Below are positions 26,522 to 35,276 of a stretch of DNA of 64,000 nt, in pieces. A program made the position numbers and the translations under genes. The stretch's first letter is position 1; the number at the start of each line of letters is the position of its first letter. The notes below the pieces were generated by a model that was not told where the DNA came from, searched no databases, and was given only the letters and a program-made list of their open reading frames with translations. Origin of the DNA: Ramlibacter sp. (lineage in GTDB: Bacteria > Pseudomonadota > Gammaproteobacteria > Burkholderiales > Burkholderiaceae_C); NCBI GenBank assembly GCA_030695945.1, contig JAUYOG010000049.1, forward strand, positions 124,001 through 188,000, read 5' to 3'.

Positions 26522-28930
26522 ATGAATGCGGTGCTCAGGCCGGAACACCGGGACTCGCAGGCGTTCTTCGATTCCCAGATGCTGCCGCCGGACCAGCGCG
26601 GCGTCTCGTTCGAGGCCCTGTTCTACCGCCAGCTGCAGCTGGTCACGACGAAGATCCACGAGACGGAGAACGTCGACCAGATCATGCTCGAGGCCAGCCA
26701 GGACATCTGCAAGCTGTTCAACGCCGACCGGCTCACGCTCTATGCCGTCAACGAGGACCGGTCCGCCATCGTCTCCAAGATCAAGACGGGCCTGAACACC
26801 AGCAAGGACCTGAAGCTGCCCATCAGCGCGCAGAGCATCGCCGGCTACGCGGCCTACAGCAAGCAGCTGGTGAACATCGCCGACGTGTACGACGACGAGG
26901 GACTCAAGCGCATCCACCCCACCTTGAGCTTCCTGAAAGAGGTGGACAAGCGCTCCGGCTACCGCACCAAGCAAATGATGGTGGTGCCGATCCTGGACGG
27001 GGACACGCTGCACGGCGTGCTGCAGGTGATCAACAACAAGAGCGACCAGCCTTTCGGCGAACTGGAAGTGGAAGGCGCGACGCAGCTTTGCAAGACGCTT
27101 GCCACCGCGATCCGGCAGCGGATGCAAAGGGCCGACGAAGGCCAGCGCCGCCGCGCCACCAAATACGACGGCCTGGTGGCCGACGGCGTGATGACGGCCG
27201 AAGAGCTCCAGAGCTGCATCCAGAAAGCGCGCGAGGAAGCCAAGCCGGTCGAGCACATGCTGATGGCGAGCTTCCAGATCCGGCCCGCGCAAATCGGCCC
27301 GTCCCTGGCCAAGTTCTTCGGCGTGCCGTACGAGCCGTTCAATGCGGGCCGCATCCGCGTCGAGGCCTTGCAGGGTCCGCTCAAGCGCGACTTCGTCGAG
27401 GAGCAGGGCTGGATCCCGTTGGAGGAGTCGCCCGAGGGCCTGGTCATCATGTGCACGGACCCCGAGGCGGTACGCGGCTCGCGCATCGTGCCGCAGGTGT
27501 TCCCGCGCCATTCCAAGTACTCCTACCGGGTCACGACCCAGACCGAGTTCGAGGAGACGCTTGCGCAGCTCTATGGCGCCGACGAGGGCGGCACCATCGA
27601 CGAGTTGCTGGCGGACCTGAGCGCCCCGATGGACGACGAGGGTGGCGAGGACGGGGACGCGGTTTCCGCCGCGGCCGACAACGAGCTGGTGAAGTTCGTC
27701 AACAAGGTCATCGTCGACGCCTACAACCAGAAGGTCTCGGACATCCACATCGAGCCATTGCCGGGCAAGCAGAAGACGGGCATCCGCTTTCGCATCGACG
27801 GCAGCCTGCAGCCCTACATCGAGGTCCCTTCACATTTCCGCCAGGCGCTGGTCACGCGCCTGAAGATCATGTGCGACCTGGACATCTCTGAAAAGCGCAA
27901 GCCCCAGGACGGCAAGATCAAGTTCAAGAAGTTCGGCCCGATCGACATCGAACTGCGGGTGGCCACCATTCCTTCGGCCGGCGGCGTCGAGGACGTCGTG
28001 ATGCGCATTCTGGCCGCCGGCGAGCCGATCCCGCTGGAGAAGCTGGGCCTCACGCCGCACAACAAGGAGCGGCTGGAAAAGACGGTGAGCAAGCCGTACG
28101 GCCTGTTCTACGTGTGCGGCCCCACCGGCTCGGGCAAGACGACCACGCTGCACTCGATCCTGAAATTCCTCAACAAGCCGGATACGAAGATCTGGACGGC
28201 GGAGGACCCGGTCGAGATCACGCAGAAGGGCTTGCGCCAGGTGCAGGTGAACAAGAAGGCGGGAATCGATTTCCCCTTGATCATGCGCGCCTTTCTGCGG
28301 GCCGACCCGGACATCATCATGGTCGGGGAGTCGCGCGACAAGGAAACGGTCTCGATGGGCGTGGAGGCCTCGCTGACCGGCCACCTCGTGTTCTCCACGC
28401 TGCATACGAACTCCGCACCCGAATCGATCATCCGCCTGCTGGACATGGGCATGGACCCGTTCAACTTCGCCGATGCGCTGCTGGGCGTCCTCGCGCAGCG
28501 CCTGGCCAAGAAGCTCTGTGACTGCAAGACCGAGTACTTTCCCGACGCCGACGAGGTCAAGTTGTTCGTCACCGAATACGCGGAGGAACTGCGGCATTCC
28601 AGCGCGTGGAAGGCCGACTACGCCGGCGAGGCGAAAAAGCTCTACGACAGCTGGGTCAAGGCCTACGGTCATGACGGCCGGCTCAAGTTCTACAAGGCCA
28701 GCGGCTGCGAAAAGTGCAACAAGACCGGTTACAAAGGGCGCCTCGGCCTGCACGAACTGCTGGTCGCGGACGACCACATGAAGCGGCTGATCCAGGAGCG
28801 CGCGCGCGTCGCGGAACTCTTCGCCGCTTCGGTGGAGACAGGGATGCGCACGCTCAAGATGGACGGGATGGAAAAGATCATGCTGGGCATGACCGACCTG
28901 AAGCAGGTGCGGTCGGTCTGCATCAAATAG
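26522..28930 (+). CDS. GAF-domain GspE/PilB-type secretion ATPase
   Basis: An 802-residue cytosolic ATPase. Residues ~30-205 form a GAF domain (ETENVDQIMLEASQDICKLF, VPILDGDTLHGVLQVINNK). Residues ~215-360 resemble the MshE/GspE N-terminal domain, but the c-di-GMP RLGxxL motif is degenerate (KYDGLVADGVMTAEEL). The motor domain (~385-800) has Walker A GPTGSGKT with Lys539, Asp box (LRADPDIIMVGE), His box (STLHTNSAPESI) and a tetracysteine zinc site (LCDCKTEY ... CEKCNKTGYKGR). Full-length and apparently active. It follows the phosphodiesterase gene by 13 bp; no cognate platform protein or secretin is in the window. Could drive pili, secretion or twitching. Confidence 0.92.
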   Translation: MNAVLRPEHRDSQAFFDSQMLPPDQRGVSFEALFYRQLQLVTTKIHETENVDQIMLEASQDICKLFNADRLTLYAVNEDRSAIVSKIKTGLNTSKDLKLPISAQSIAGYAAYSKQLVNIADVYDDEGLKRIHPTLSFLKEVDKRSGYRTKQMMVVPILDGDTLHGVLQVINNKSDQPFGELEVEGATQLCKTLATAIRQRMQRADEGQRRRATKYDGLVADGVMTAEELQSCIQKAREEAKPVEHMLMASFQIRPAQIGPSLAKFFGVPYEPFNAGRIRVEALQGPLKRDFVEEQGWIPLEESPEGLVIMCTDPEAVRGSRIVPQVFPRHSKYSYRVTTQTEFEETLAQLYGADEGGTIDELLADLSAPMDDEGGEDGDAVSAAADNELVKFVNKVIVDAYNQKVSDIHIEPLPGKQKTGIRFRIDGSLQPYIEVPSHFRQALVTRLKIMCDLDISEKRKPQDGKIKFKKFGPIDIELRVATIPSAGGVEDVVMRILAAGEPIPLEKLGLTPHNKERLEKTVSKPYGLFYVCGPTGSGKTTTLHSILKFLNKPDTKIWTAEDPVEITQKGLRQVQVNKKAGIDFPLIMRAFLRADPDIIMVGESRDKETVSMGVEASLTGHLVFSTLHTNSAPESIIRLLDMGMDPFNFADALLGVLAQRLAKKLCDCKTEYFPDADEVKLFVTEYAEELRHSSAWKADYAGEAKKLYDSWVKAYGHDGRLKFYKASGCEKCNKTGYKGRLGLHELLVADDHMKRLIQERARVAELFAASVETGMRTLKMDGMEKIMLGMTDLKQVRSVCIK

Positions 28931-29049
28931 GCAGTAAGTCTGCACGGATCGACAAAAATGTCGGCGCCGCAGGGGGGTGAGGCCGGTTTTGGACAGGTTG
29001 CCCTGCGGTAAATTCGAGGAAACTGAACACTTTTATATTGCATTTGGGC

Positions 29050-29065
29050 TGGCACAGCACTTGCA
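29050..29065 (+). promoter_or_regulatory. Sigma54 promoter of the pilin gene
   Basis: TGGCACAGCACTTGCA is a near-perfect -24/-12 element with GG and GC separated by exactly 10 bases. It lies 45 bp before the pilin start, followed by GGAGG at the right distance from the ATG. pilA genes are typically activated by PilR with sigma54, so this fits. The 179 bp between the ATPase gene and the pilin holds nothing else recognisable. Confidence 0.88.
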
Positions 29066-29091
29066 CTACTGTCGAGCTTCTTTTTTTCTAA

Positions 29092-29583
<492 letters not shown>

Positions 29584-29602
29584 TAGCTGGCGATCCGCAA
29601 AG

Positions 29603-29630
29603 AGAGGGGCTTCGCGCCCCTCTTTTTTTT
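29603..29630 (+). terminator. Rho-independent terminator of pilA
   Basis: AGAGGGGC, loop TTCGC, GCCCCTCT, then a run of Ts (29623-29630). It begins 19 bp after the pilin stop. A textbook intrinsic terminator that ends the pilin transcript and isolates the glycan genes downstream. Confidence 0.95.
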
Positions 29631-29700
29631 ACTCGCGATTGAACGCGGCGCGTGCCGGCGGCTCAAAGTTTTCCCTCTATGATTTCCGGCGGCTTCGGCC

Positions 29701-30903
29701 ATGATGCGAAATCCCAACCCCAATCTGCCTCCCGTGGACCTCACCATCCTGATGCCTTGCCTGAACGAGGCGAGAACCGTGGCGGCCTGCGTGCGGGACG
29801 CCCGCGCATACCTTGAGCAGGCGGCCATCGACGGCGAGGTGCTCGTGGCCGACAACGGCTCCACGGATGGCTCGACAGCGATCGCCGAGGCTGCCGGCGC
29901 CCGCGTTATCCACGTGCCGCAGAAAGGTTACGGTGCCGCGCTGATGGGCGGCATCAACGAAGCGCAGGGGCGCTATGTGATCATGGGCGACGCCGACTCG
30001 AGCTACGATTTTTCGCGGCTGGGTGCCTTCGTCGCGCAGTTGCGAGCCGGCGCGGACCTGGTGATGGGCAACCGCTTCAAGGGCGGTATCGAGCCCGGCG
30101 CGATGCCAGCGCTGCACCGGTATCTCGGCAACCCCGTGCTTAGCTTTGTCGGGCGGCTGTTCTTTCGTGTGCCGATCCATGATTTCCACTGCGGGCTGCG
30201 CGGCTTTTCGCGGCAGGCGATCCTGAAGCTCGGCCTGGTCACACCGGGAATGGAATTCGCCAGCGAGATGGTCGCCAAGGCCGCGCTGGGCAACCTGCGG
30301 GTCGAGGAAGTGCCGACCACCTTGCGGCCCGACGGCCGCGATCGCCCGCCGCACCTGCGGACGTGGCGCGACGGGTGGCGTCACCTGCGCTTCCTCCTGC
30401 TCTTTTGCCCCCGTTGGCTTTTTCTCTACCCGGGTCTCCTGCTGCTGACCGTTGGCGTCGCCGCATTCGCGCTGCTCCAGCGCGGGCCCTTGAGCTTCAT
30501 CTCGGTCGGCCTCGACGTGCACTCCTTGCTGTACATGGCGGGCGCGATGATCCTGGGCATGCAACTGATCCAGTTGGCACTGCTCACGAAATGGATGGCT
30601 GTGCTGGCCGGCATCGCGCCGGAACCGGCGTGGTTGAAGCGCCTCGAACGCTTCCTGAACCTCGAGTTGGGCCTGCTGGCCAGCCTGCTCCTGCTGGCGG
30701 CCGGCGTGTTCTGGTCCGTGCGGCTTGTGTATCAATGGGGCGCCGGCGGCTTCGGCGCGCTGGACCCCACCCAGATGATGCGCGATGCAATCCCTGCGGT
30801 GACGTTGATGATCGTCGGGGTGCAGGCAGCGGCCGGCACCCTGTTCGCCGGCGCGCTGCATTCCTGCTGGCGCTCGGTCCACGGGCATCTGCGCCGTGGT
30901 TGA
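29701..30903 (+). CDS. Membrane-anchored family 2 glycosyltransferase
   Basis: A 400-residue protein. The N-terminal half is a GT-A domain of the dolichyl/polyprenyl-phosphate sugar synthase type: VDLTILMPCLNEARTVAACV, EVLVADNGSTDGS, GKGYGAAL-like region (KGYGAALMGGI) and VIMGDADSSYDF (DXD), then DFHCGLRGFSR. The C-terminal half has four membrane helices. Such enzymes often load a sugar on undecaprenyl phosphate. It begins the glycan block after the pilin terminator; 8 bp overlap with the next gene suggests an operon. Confidence 0.88.
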   Translation: MMRNPNPNLPPVDLTILMPCLNEARTVAACVRDARAYLEQAAIDGEVLVADNGSTDGSTAIAEAAGARVIHVPQKGYGAALMGGINEAQGRYVIMGDADSSYDFSRLGAFVAQLRAGADLVMGNRFKGGIEPGAMPALHRYLGNPVLSFVGRLFFRVPIHDFHCGLRGFSRQAILKLGLVTPGMEFASEMVAKAALGNLRVEEVPTTLRPDGRDRPPHLRTWRDGWRHLRFLLLFCPRWLFLYPGLLLLTVGVAAFALLQRGPLSFISVGLDVHSLLYMAGAMILGMQLIQLALLTKWMAVLAGIAPEPAWLKRLERFLNLELGLLASLLLLAAGVFWSVRLVYQWGAGGFGALDPTQMMRDAIPAVTLMIVGVQAAAGTLFAGALHSCWRSVHGHLRRG

Positions 30904-31720
30904 CGCCGCGTCGCAGTGGCGGTTCCAACCGCTCAAGTGGGAACTCCCGGGCGTCCTTCTGGTGACCTGGCTGGCGCTCGCCTCGATTCCCCTGGGTCTC
31001 GGCGCCATCGGCATCAGTTGGGATGCGCTGAATCACCACATCTACCTGGGGTGGACGGCGGACCAGCCGCGGTTCGACCGTGATTTTCTGGCTGCCTCCT
31101 ACCAGGCCTTCCAGTTTCCATACCTTTACTGGCCGGTGTACAAGCTGTCCGGGAGCGGCATCTCCGGCGCGGGGGCCGGGGTTGTCCTGGCCTCCTTGTA
31201 CTGGCTGGCCGTCCCGGCGGTCTGGATGATGGCGCGGGTTTGCATCCCGGGGGGGCATTGGTTCGATGCGGCGATGCGCTTCGCCGCCGTGGTCCTGGCT
31301 TTCCTGTCCGGCGTCGTGTTGTCGATGTTCGATTCGACCTCGAACGACCTGTTGGCGGCGGTTCCCTTGGTTTGGGCGATGGCATTCGCGCTGGAGCCCT
31401 TGGACACCCAACGTCCCCACGTGCTGGCGGCGCGCTCCTGGATCTTGCTATCCGGCTTGCTGGCCGGGGTTTCGATTGCCTGCAAGCTGAGCAACGGGCC
31501 ACTGGCCGTCCTCTTGCCGATGCTGTGGATATTGCCTTCCGCGCCTATGCGGACGAGGCTGGCCAACGCGGCGCTGGGAGGTGTCGCGATGGTGGGTGGG
31601 TTCTTCATCGCCTACGGGTATTGGGGGCGGCTGCTGTGGCTGCACTTCGGCAACCCGATCTATCCTTTCTACGACCCGCTGTTCGCGCCCGTGCGCGCGC
31701 TGCTGGGCTGGCAGCCATGA
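30896..31720 (+). CDS. Polytopic membrane protein, N-terminal part of a split glycan gene
   Basis: A 274-residue protein with about seven helices. WDALNHHIYLGWTADQPRFDRDF and SIACKLSNGPLAVLLPMLWIL resemble GT39/GT-C-like membrane glycosyltransferases, and it ends at HFGNPIYPFYDPLF, a motif that in relatives is mid-protein. It stops at 31720 and the next frame opens with an ATG overlapping that stop (ATGA). The natural protein is probably one ~670-residue chain broken by a frameshift; a coupled two-subunit arrangement is the alternative. GTG start at 30896 inside the previous gene. Confidence 0.7.
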   Translation: MVDAASQWRFQPLKWELPGVLLVTWLALASIPLGLGAIGISWDALNHHIYLGWTADQPRFDRDFLAASYQAFQFPYLYWPVYKLSGSGISGAGAGVVLASLYWLAVPAVWMMARVCIPGGHWFDAAMRFAAVVLAFLSGVVLSMFDSTSNDLLAAVPLVWAMAFALEPLDTQRPHVLAARSWILLSGLLAGVSIACKLSNGPLAVLLPMLWILPSAPMRTRLANAALGGVAMVGGFFIAYGYWGRLLWLHFGNPIYPFYDPLFAPVRALLGWQP

Positions 31721-32901
31721 TCCGCTTCCTTCCGGACACGTGGCGCGACGCACTGCTGCGGCCGATCGCCATGGCGTCGCCCGACGCGAACGTCTACGTC
31801 GAGATCGCCGCGCCCGACATCCGCTTCGCCGCTGTCGTGGTCCTGGCCGTCCTGACGCTGATCGTGCGGCGGCGCTTCGGCTGGCCGGTCTCGCCGCTGC
31901 TGATCCTCCTCGCGTGGGTGGCCGCGGCTTTTGCCGTCTGGCTCGCCACGACCGGCAATGGCCGCTACTTCATCCCGGTTCTGTTGGCCGCCGGGCCCTT
32001 GTGCATCGGCTTCGTTTGCAGGCTGCCGGGCACGCGGGCGTTCAAGGGTGCCCTGGCCCTGGGTCTCGTGGCCGTGCAGGGCCTGATGCTCTACGAGAAC
32101 GAGCCTTGGAAGTGGTGGGGCCTTTCCACGTGGGCCGAGCCGCCGTTCTTCGACGTGGCGCTCGACCAGGAAGCGCTGTCCGTTCCCGCGACCTATGTCA
32201 CGATCACCAACATCTCCTATTCGTTGGTTGCCCCCCGGTTTCCGGCGGCTTCGCGCTGGGTGAATATTTCCAGCCTTCCCAGCGCACTGGATGGCTCGCC
32301 GGACATCAAGAAGATGCAGGCGGTGCTGGCGAGCTCGAAATCCCTCAAGCTCCTGATTCCCTCGCGTCCCAAGTACATGACCGAGCAGCTGTTGCCCAAC
32401 GAGGAACTGCGCGCGACGATCAACGGAATGTTGCGCATGCAGCGGCTTGCGCTGGCGGAGCCGTCGGATTGCCGCCTGTTGCCTTCGCGTGGGCTCGCCA
32501 GCGAAGCGCTGAAGGACCTGTCCAAGTTCGGCCCGGAAGTGATCGGCAAGTTCGGCTTCTGGATCTGCTCGCTGCAGTACCCCGTGGCGCTGCAATCCCT
32601 GGAAGTGCGCCTGGACCCGGAGGTGCGCGACACCTTTTCGGCCATCGAGAAGCGTTGCCCCCGATTCTTCCAGACCGGCCAAACCTCGGCGTCCAGGCTG
32701 TCGGACGGCTGGATTCGGGTGTATCCCCAATCCGACATGAAGGTCTACGTCATGGACAACGGCGAGGTCCACTACAAGTATTGGCGCGCCATGAACCCCG
32801 TCCTCGTGGGGCGCAAGCAGGACGTGCTGCGCGGCGACTTCACGCTGGACTGCGATGCCATCCGGGGTCGGGCGGGATTGCCGTGGGAACGGGAAATCTG
32901 A
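31717..32901 (+). CDS. Polytopic membrane protein, C-terminal part of a split glycan gene
   Basis: A 394-residue protein starting MIRFLPDTWRDALLRPI, followed by about four helices (AAVVVLAVLTLIV, LLILLAWVAAAFAVWLA, YFIPVLLAAGPLCIGFV) and a ~250-residue soluble C-terminal part without recognised motifs. The opening phrase and the helices read as the direct continuation of the preceding gene's C-terminus, one frame away. See the partner entry. Function of the pair: likely sugar transfer or assembly at the membrane, by context only. Confidence 0.65.
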   Translation: MIRFLPDTWRDALLRPIAMASPDANVYVEIAAPDIRFAAVVVLAVLTLIVRRRFGWPVSPLLILLAWVAAAFAVWLATTGNGRYFIPVLLAAGPLCIGFVCRLPGTRAFKGALALGLVAVQGLMLYENEPWKWWGLSTWAEPPFFDVALDQEALSVPATYVTITNISYSLVAPRFPAASRWVNISSLPSALDGSPDIKKMQAVLASSKSLKLLIPSRPKYMTEQLLPNEELRATINGMLRMQRLALAEPSDCRLLPSRGLASEALKDLSKFGPEVIGKFGFWICSLQYPVALQSLEVRLDPEVRDTFSAIEKRCPRFFQTGQTSASRLSDGWIRVYPQSDMKVYVMDNGEVHYKYWRAMNPVLVGRKQDVLRGDFTLDCDAIRGRAGLPWEREI

Positions 32902-32922
32902 GCGTCGCAAGGAAGCGTTGAA

Positions 32923-34182
32923 GTGTCCCGTCAACTCCGACACAACATCACGGCCCTGTTCACGCTGCAGGCTGCAACCTATGCGTTGCCTCTGATCAGC
33001 CTGCCGTACCTCACGCGAGTTCTGGGCACGGAGAACTTCGGCCGCATGGCGTTCGCGATGGCGGTGATCCAGTATTTCACGGTTCTCACGGATTACGGCT
33101 TCAACCTCAGCGCCACGCAGCGCGTGGCGATCGTGAAGGACGACGAAGCTGAATTGTCGAAGATACTGAGCGCAGTCGTTGCGCTGAAATTCATGCTGTG
33201 CCTTGCCGGCGCCCTGGGCCTCACCGTGCTGCTGTACTTTGTGCCGGTGCTCAGTCAGGACTGGCGGCTCTATGCACTGGCCTACCTCGCGGTTCTCGGG
33301 CATGCGCTTTTTCCGGTGTGGTTGTTCCAGGGCATGGAGCGGATGACGGCGGTCACCGCCTGCTCCATCGCTGCCCAGCTGCTCTCCTTGCTGGCCTTGT
33401 TCGCGTGGGTCCAGGATGCGGATCACTACCGCACTGCGGCGGCGCTGCAAGCGGCGGCGCCGCTGGCCGCCGGCGTGCTCGCATGGATCATTCTCTGGCG
33501 TGCCGGGAATCTGAGGCTGCGCTGGCCGGGGCGGCGTTACCTCGCGCAAACCCTCCAGGAAGGATGGCACGTCTTCATTTCGACCGCGGCCATCAGCCTC
33601 TACACGACCACCAATATCGTGGTGCTGGGCCTGCTCACGAACCCGCAGACCGTTGCGTACTTCGCCGTCGCCGACAAGTTGATCAAGGCCGTTCATGGAC
33701 TGACCTCGCCGCTCTCGCAGGCCGTCTACCCGCATGTCGCGCGGCTGGGGGCCCAGTCGCGAGATGCCGCCCTCGCGTTCATCGGCCGCCTCCTGCGCTG
33801 GCAGTCCCTGGCTACTCTTGCGTTTTCCTGCGGACTGTTCGTTCTCGCGGATTTCATCGTCCGTATCCTGTTCGGGCCCGGTTTCGAGGAGAGCATGCCC
33901 GTTGTCCAATGGATGGCCCTGCTGCCTTTCGTCGTGGGACTGTCGAACGTGTTCGGCGTTCAGACGATGCTGAACTTCGGATTGAAGCGCTCCTTCAGCC
34001 GGATCCTGCTGGGCTCGGGCCTGATCAACCTGGCGCTGCTGGTGCCGCTGGCGAGCCACTATGGGGCGCAAGGCGCGGCTGCCAGCGTCCTGATGACGGA
34101 ACTCGTCGTCGTGGTGCTGATGGGACTGTCGCTGGCTCGCGAAGGCCTCTTGTCCAGGCTGCTGTACCGGAGCGCCGCATGA
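32923..34182 (+). CDS. Wzx-like oligosaccharide flippase
   Basis: A 419-residue protein with about 12 membrane helices of the polysaccharide-transport/MOP superfamily. The N-terminus (ITALFTLQAATYALPLISLPYLTRVLGTENFGRMAFAMAV) is the standard RfbX/Wzx pattern, and YTTTNIVVLGLLTNPQTVAYFAVADKLIKAV is the repeat-half equivalent. It should flip a lipid-linked glycan to the periplasmic face. GTG start at 32923 preceded by AAGGAAG. Its stop overlaps the next start (ATGA). Confidence 0.9.
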   Translation: MSRQLRHNITALFTLQAATYALPLISLPYLTRVLGTENFGRMAFAMAVIQYFTVLTDYGFNLSATQRVAIVKDDEAELSKILSAVVALKFMLCLAGALGLTVLLYFVPVLSQDWRLYALAYLAVLGHALFPVWLFQGMERMTAVTACSIAAQLLSLLALFAWVQDADHYRTAAALQAAAPLAAGVLAWIILWRAGNLRLRWPGRRYLAQTLQEGWHVFISTAAISLYTTTNIVVLGLLTNPQTVAYFAVADKLIKAVHGLTSPLSQAVYPHVARLGAQSRDAALAFIGRLLRWQSLATLAFSCGLFVLADFIVRILFGPGFEESMPVVQWMALLPFVVGLSNVFGVQTMLNFGLKRSFSRILLGSGLINLALLVPLASHYGAQGAAASVLMTELVVVVLMGLSLAREGLLSRLLYRSAA

Positions 34183-35276
34183 GCATTCTTGTCGTGGGCG
34201 CGGGCTTCGCCGGGGCGGTTTGCGCGCGTGAGCTGGCGGACGCCGGACAGCAGGTGCTCGTGATCGACCGGCGGGGACATGTCGCCGGCAATGCGCATGA
34301 CAGGCGGGATGCCAGTGGCATCCTCGTTCATTTGTATGGGCCCCATATTTTTCACACCAACTCGGCTCGGGTGGTCGAGTGGCTGTCACGGTTCACCAGC
34401 TGGCGCCCTTATGAGCACCGGGTTCTCGCCCAGGTTGGCGACCAGCAGTTGCCTGTGCCGATCAACAGGACAACCATCAACCGCCTGTATGGACTGGAAC
34501 TCGACGAGGCCGGCGTCGCAAGCTATCTCGCGGGCGTGAGGGAGGCGCGCATCGAGATCCGGACCAGCGAGGACGCGGTGCTTTCGAGCGTCGGCCGCGA
34601 CCTGTGCGACAGGTTCTTTCGCAACTACACGCGCAAGCAATGGGGAATGGACCTGTCGGAGCTGAGTGCAGGCGTGGCGGCGCGAATACCCGTTCGCACG
34701 AACGACGACGACCGGTATTTCACCGACACCTTTCAGGCCATGCCGGCTGAAGGCTATTCGCGGATGTTCGAGCGGATGTTGGACCATCCCGCGATCAGCG
34801 TCAGCCTGGGCACGCAACTCTCGGATCTCTCCCCCTCGGAGCGGCCCGCCCACATGATCTACACCGGCCCCATCGATGCATATTTTGGGTACCGCTTCGG
34901 GAAGCTGCCGTATCGCTCGCTGCGTTTCGAGCACCAACACCTTCCCGGCGTTCAACAGTGGCAGAGTGTCGGGACGGTGAACTACCCGAACGATTACGAT
35001 TACACACGCATCACGGAGTTCAAGCACCTGACCGGCCAGGAACACACAGGCACCTCGATCGTCCGCGAATTTCCGCAGGACGAAGGCGATCCGTACTACC
35101 CCGTGCCCCGTCCCGACAACGAGGCCCTGTACCAGCGCTACAAGGAGCTTGCCGACGCCGAGCGGGACGTGACGTTCGTGGGCCGGCTCGCGCAGTATCG
35201 TTACTACAATATGGACCAGGTCGTGGCCGCCGCGCTGCTGGCGAGCCGGAACTGCCTGGATGCAAGGGTTGGCTGA
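34179..35276 (+). CDS. glf: UDP-galactopyranose mutase
   Basis: A 365-residue flavoenzyme that interconverts UDP-galactopyranose and UDP-galactofuranose. FAD site ILVVGAGFAGAVCARELADAG; family landmarks DRRGHVAGNAHDRRD, HLYGPHIFHTNS, RNYTRKQWGMDLSEL, ARIPVRTNDDDRYF and the C-terminal YRYYNMDQ. Its presence means the local glycan probably contains galactofuranose. Start overlaps the flippase stop; its own 3' end overlaps the next gene by 17 bp. Confidence 0.95.
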   Translation: MSILVVGAGFAGAVCARELADAGQQVLVIDRRGHVAGNAHDRRDASGILVHLYGPHIFHTNSARVVEWLSRFTSWRPYEHRVLAQVGDQQLPVPINRTTINRLYGLELDEAGVASYLAGVREARIEIRTSEDAVLSSVGRDLCDRFFRNYTRKQWGMDLSELSAGVAARIPVRTNDDDRYFTDTFQAMPAEGYSRMFERMLDHPAISVSLGTQLSDLSPSERPAHMIYTGPIDAYFGYRFGKLPYRSLRFEHQHLPGVQQWQSVGTVNYPNDYDYTRITEFKHLTGQEHTGTSIVREFPQDEGDPYYPVPRPDNEALYQRYKELADAERDVTFVGRLAQYRYYNMDQVVAAALLASRNCLDARVG

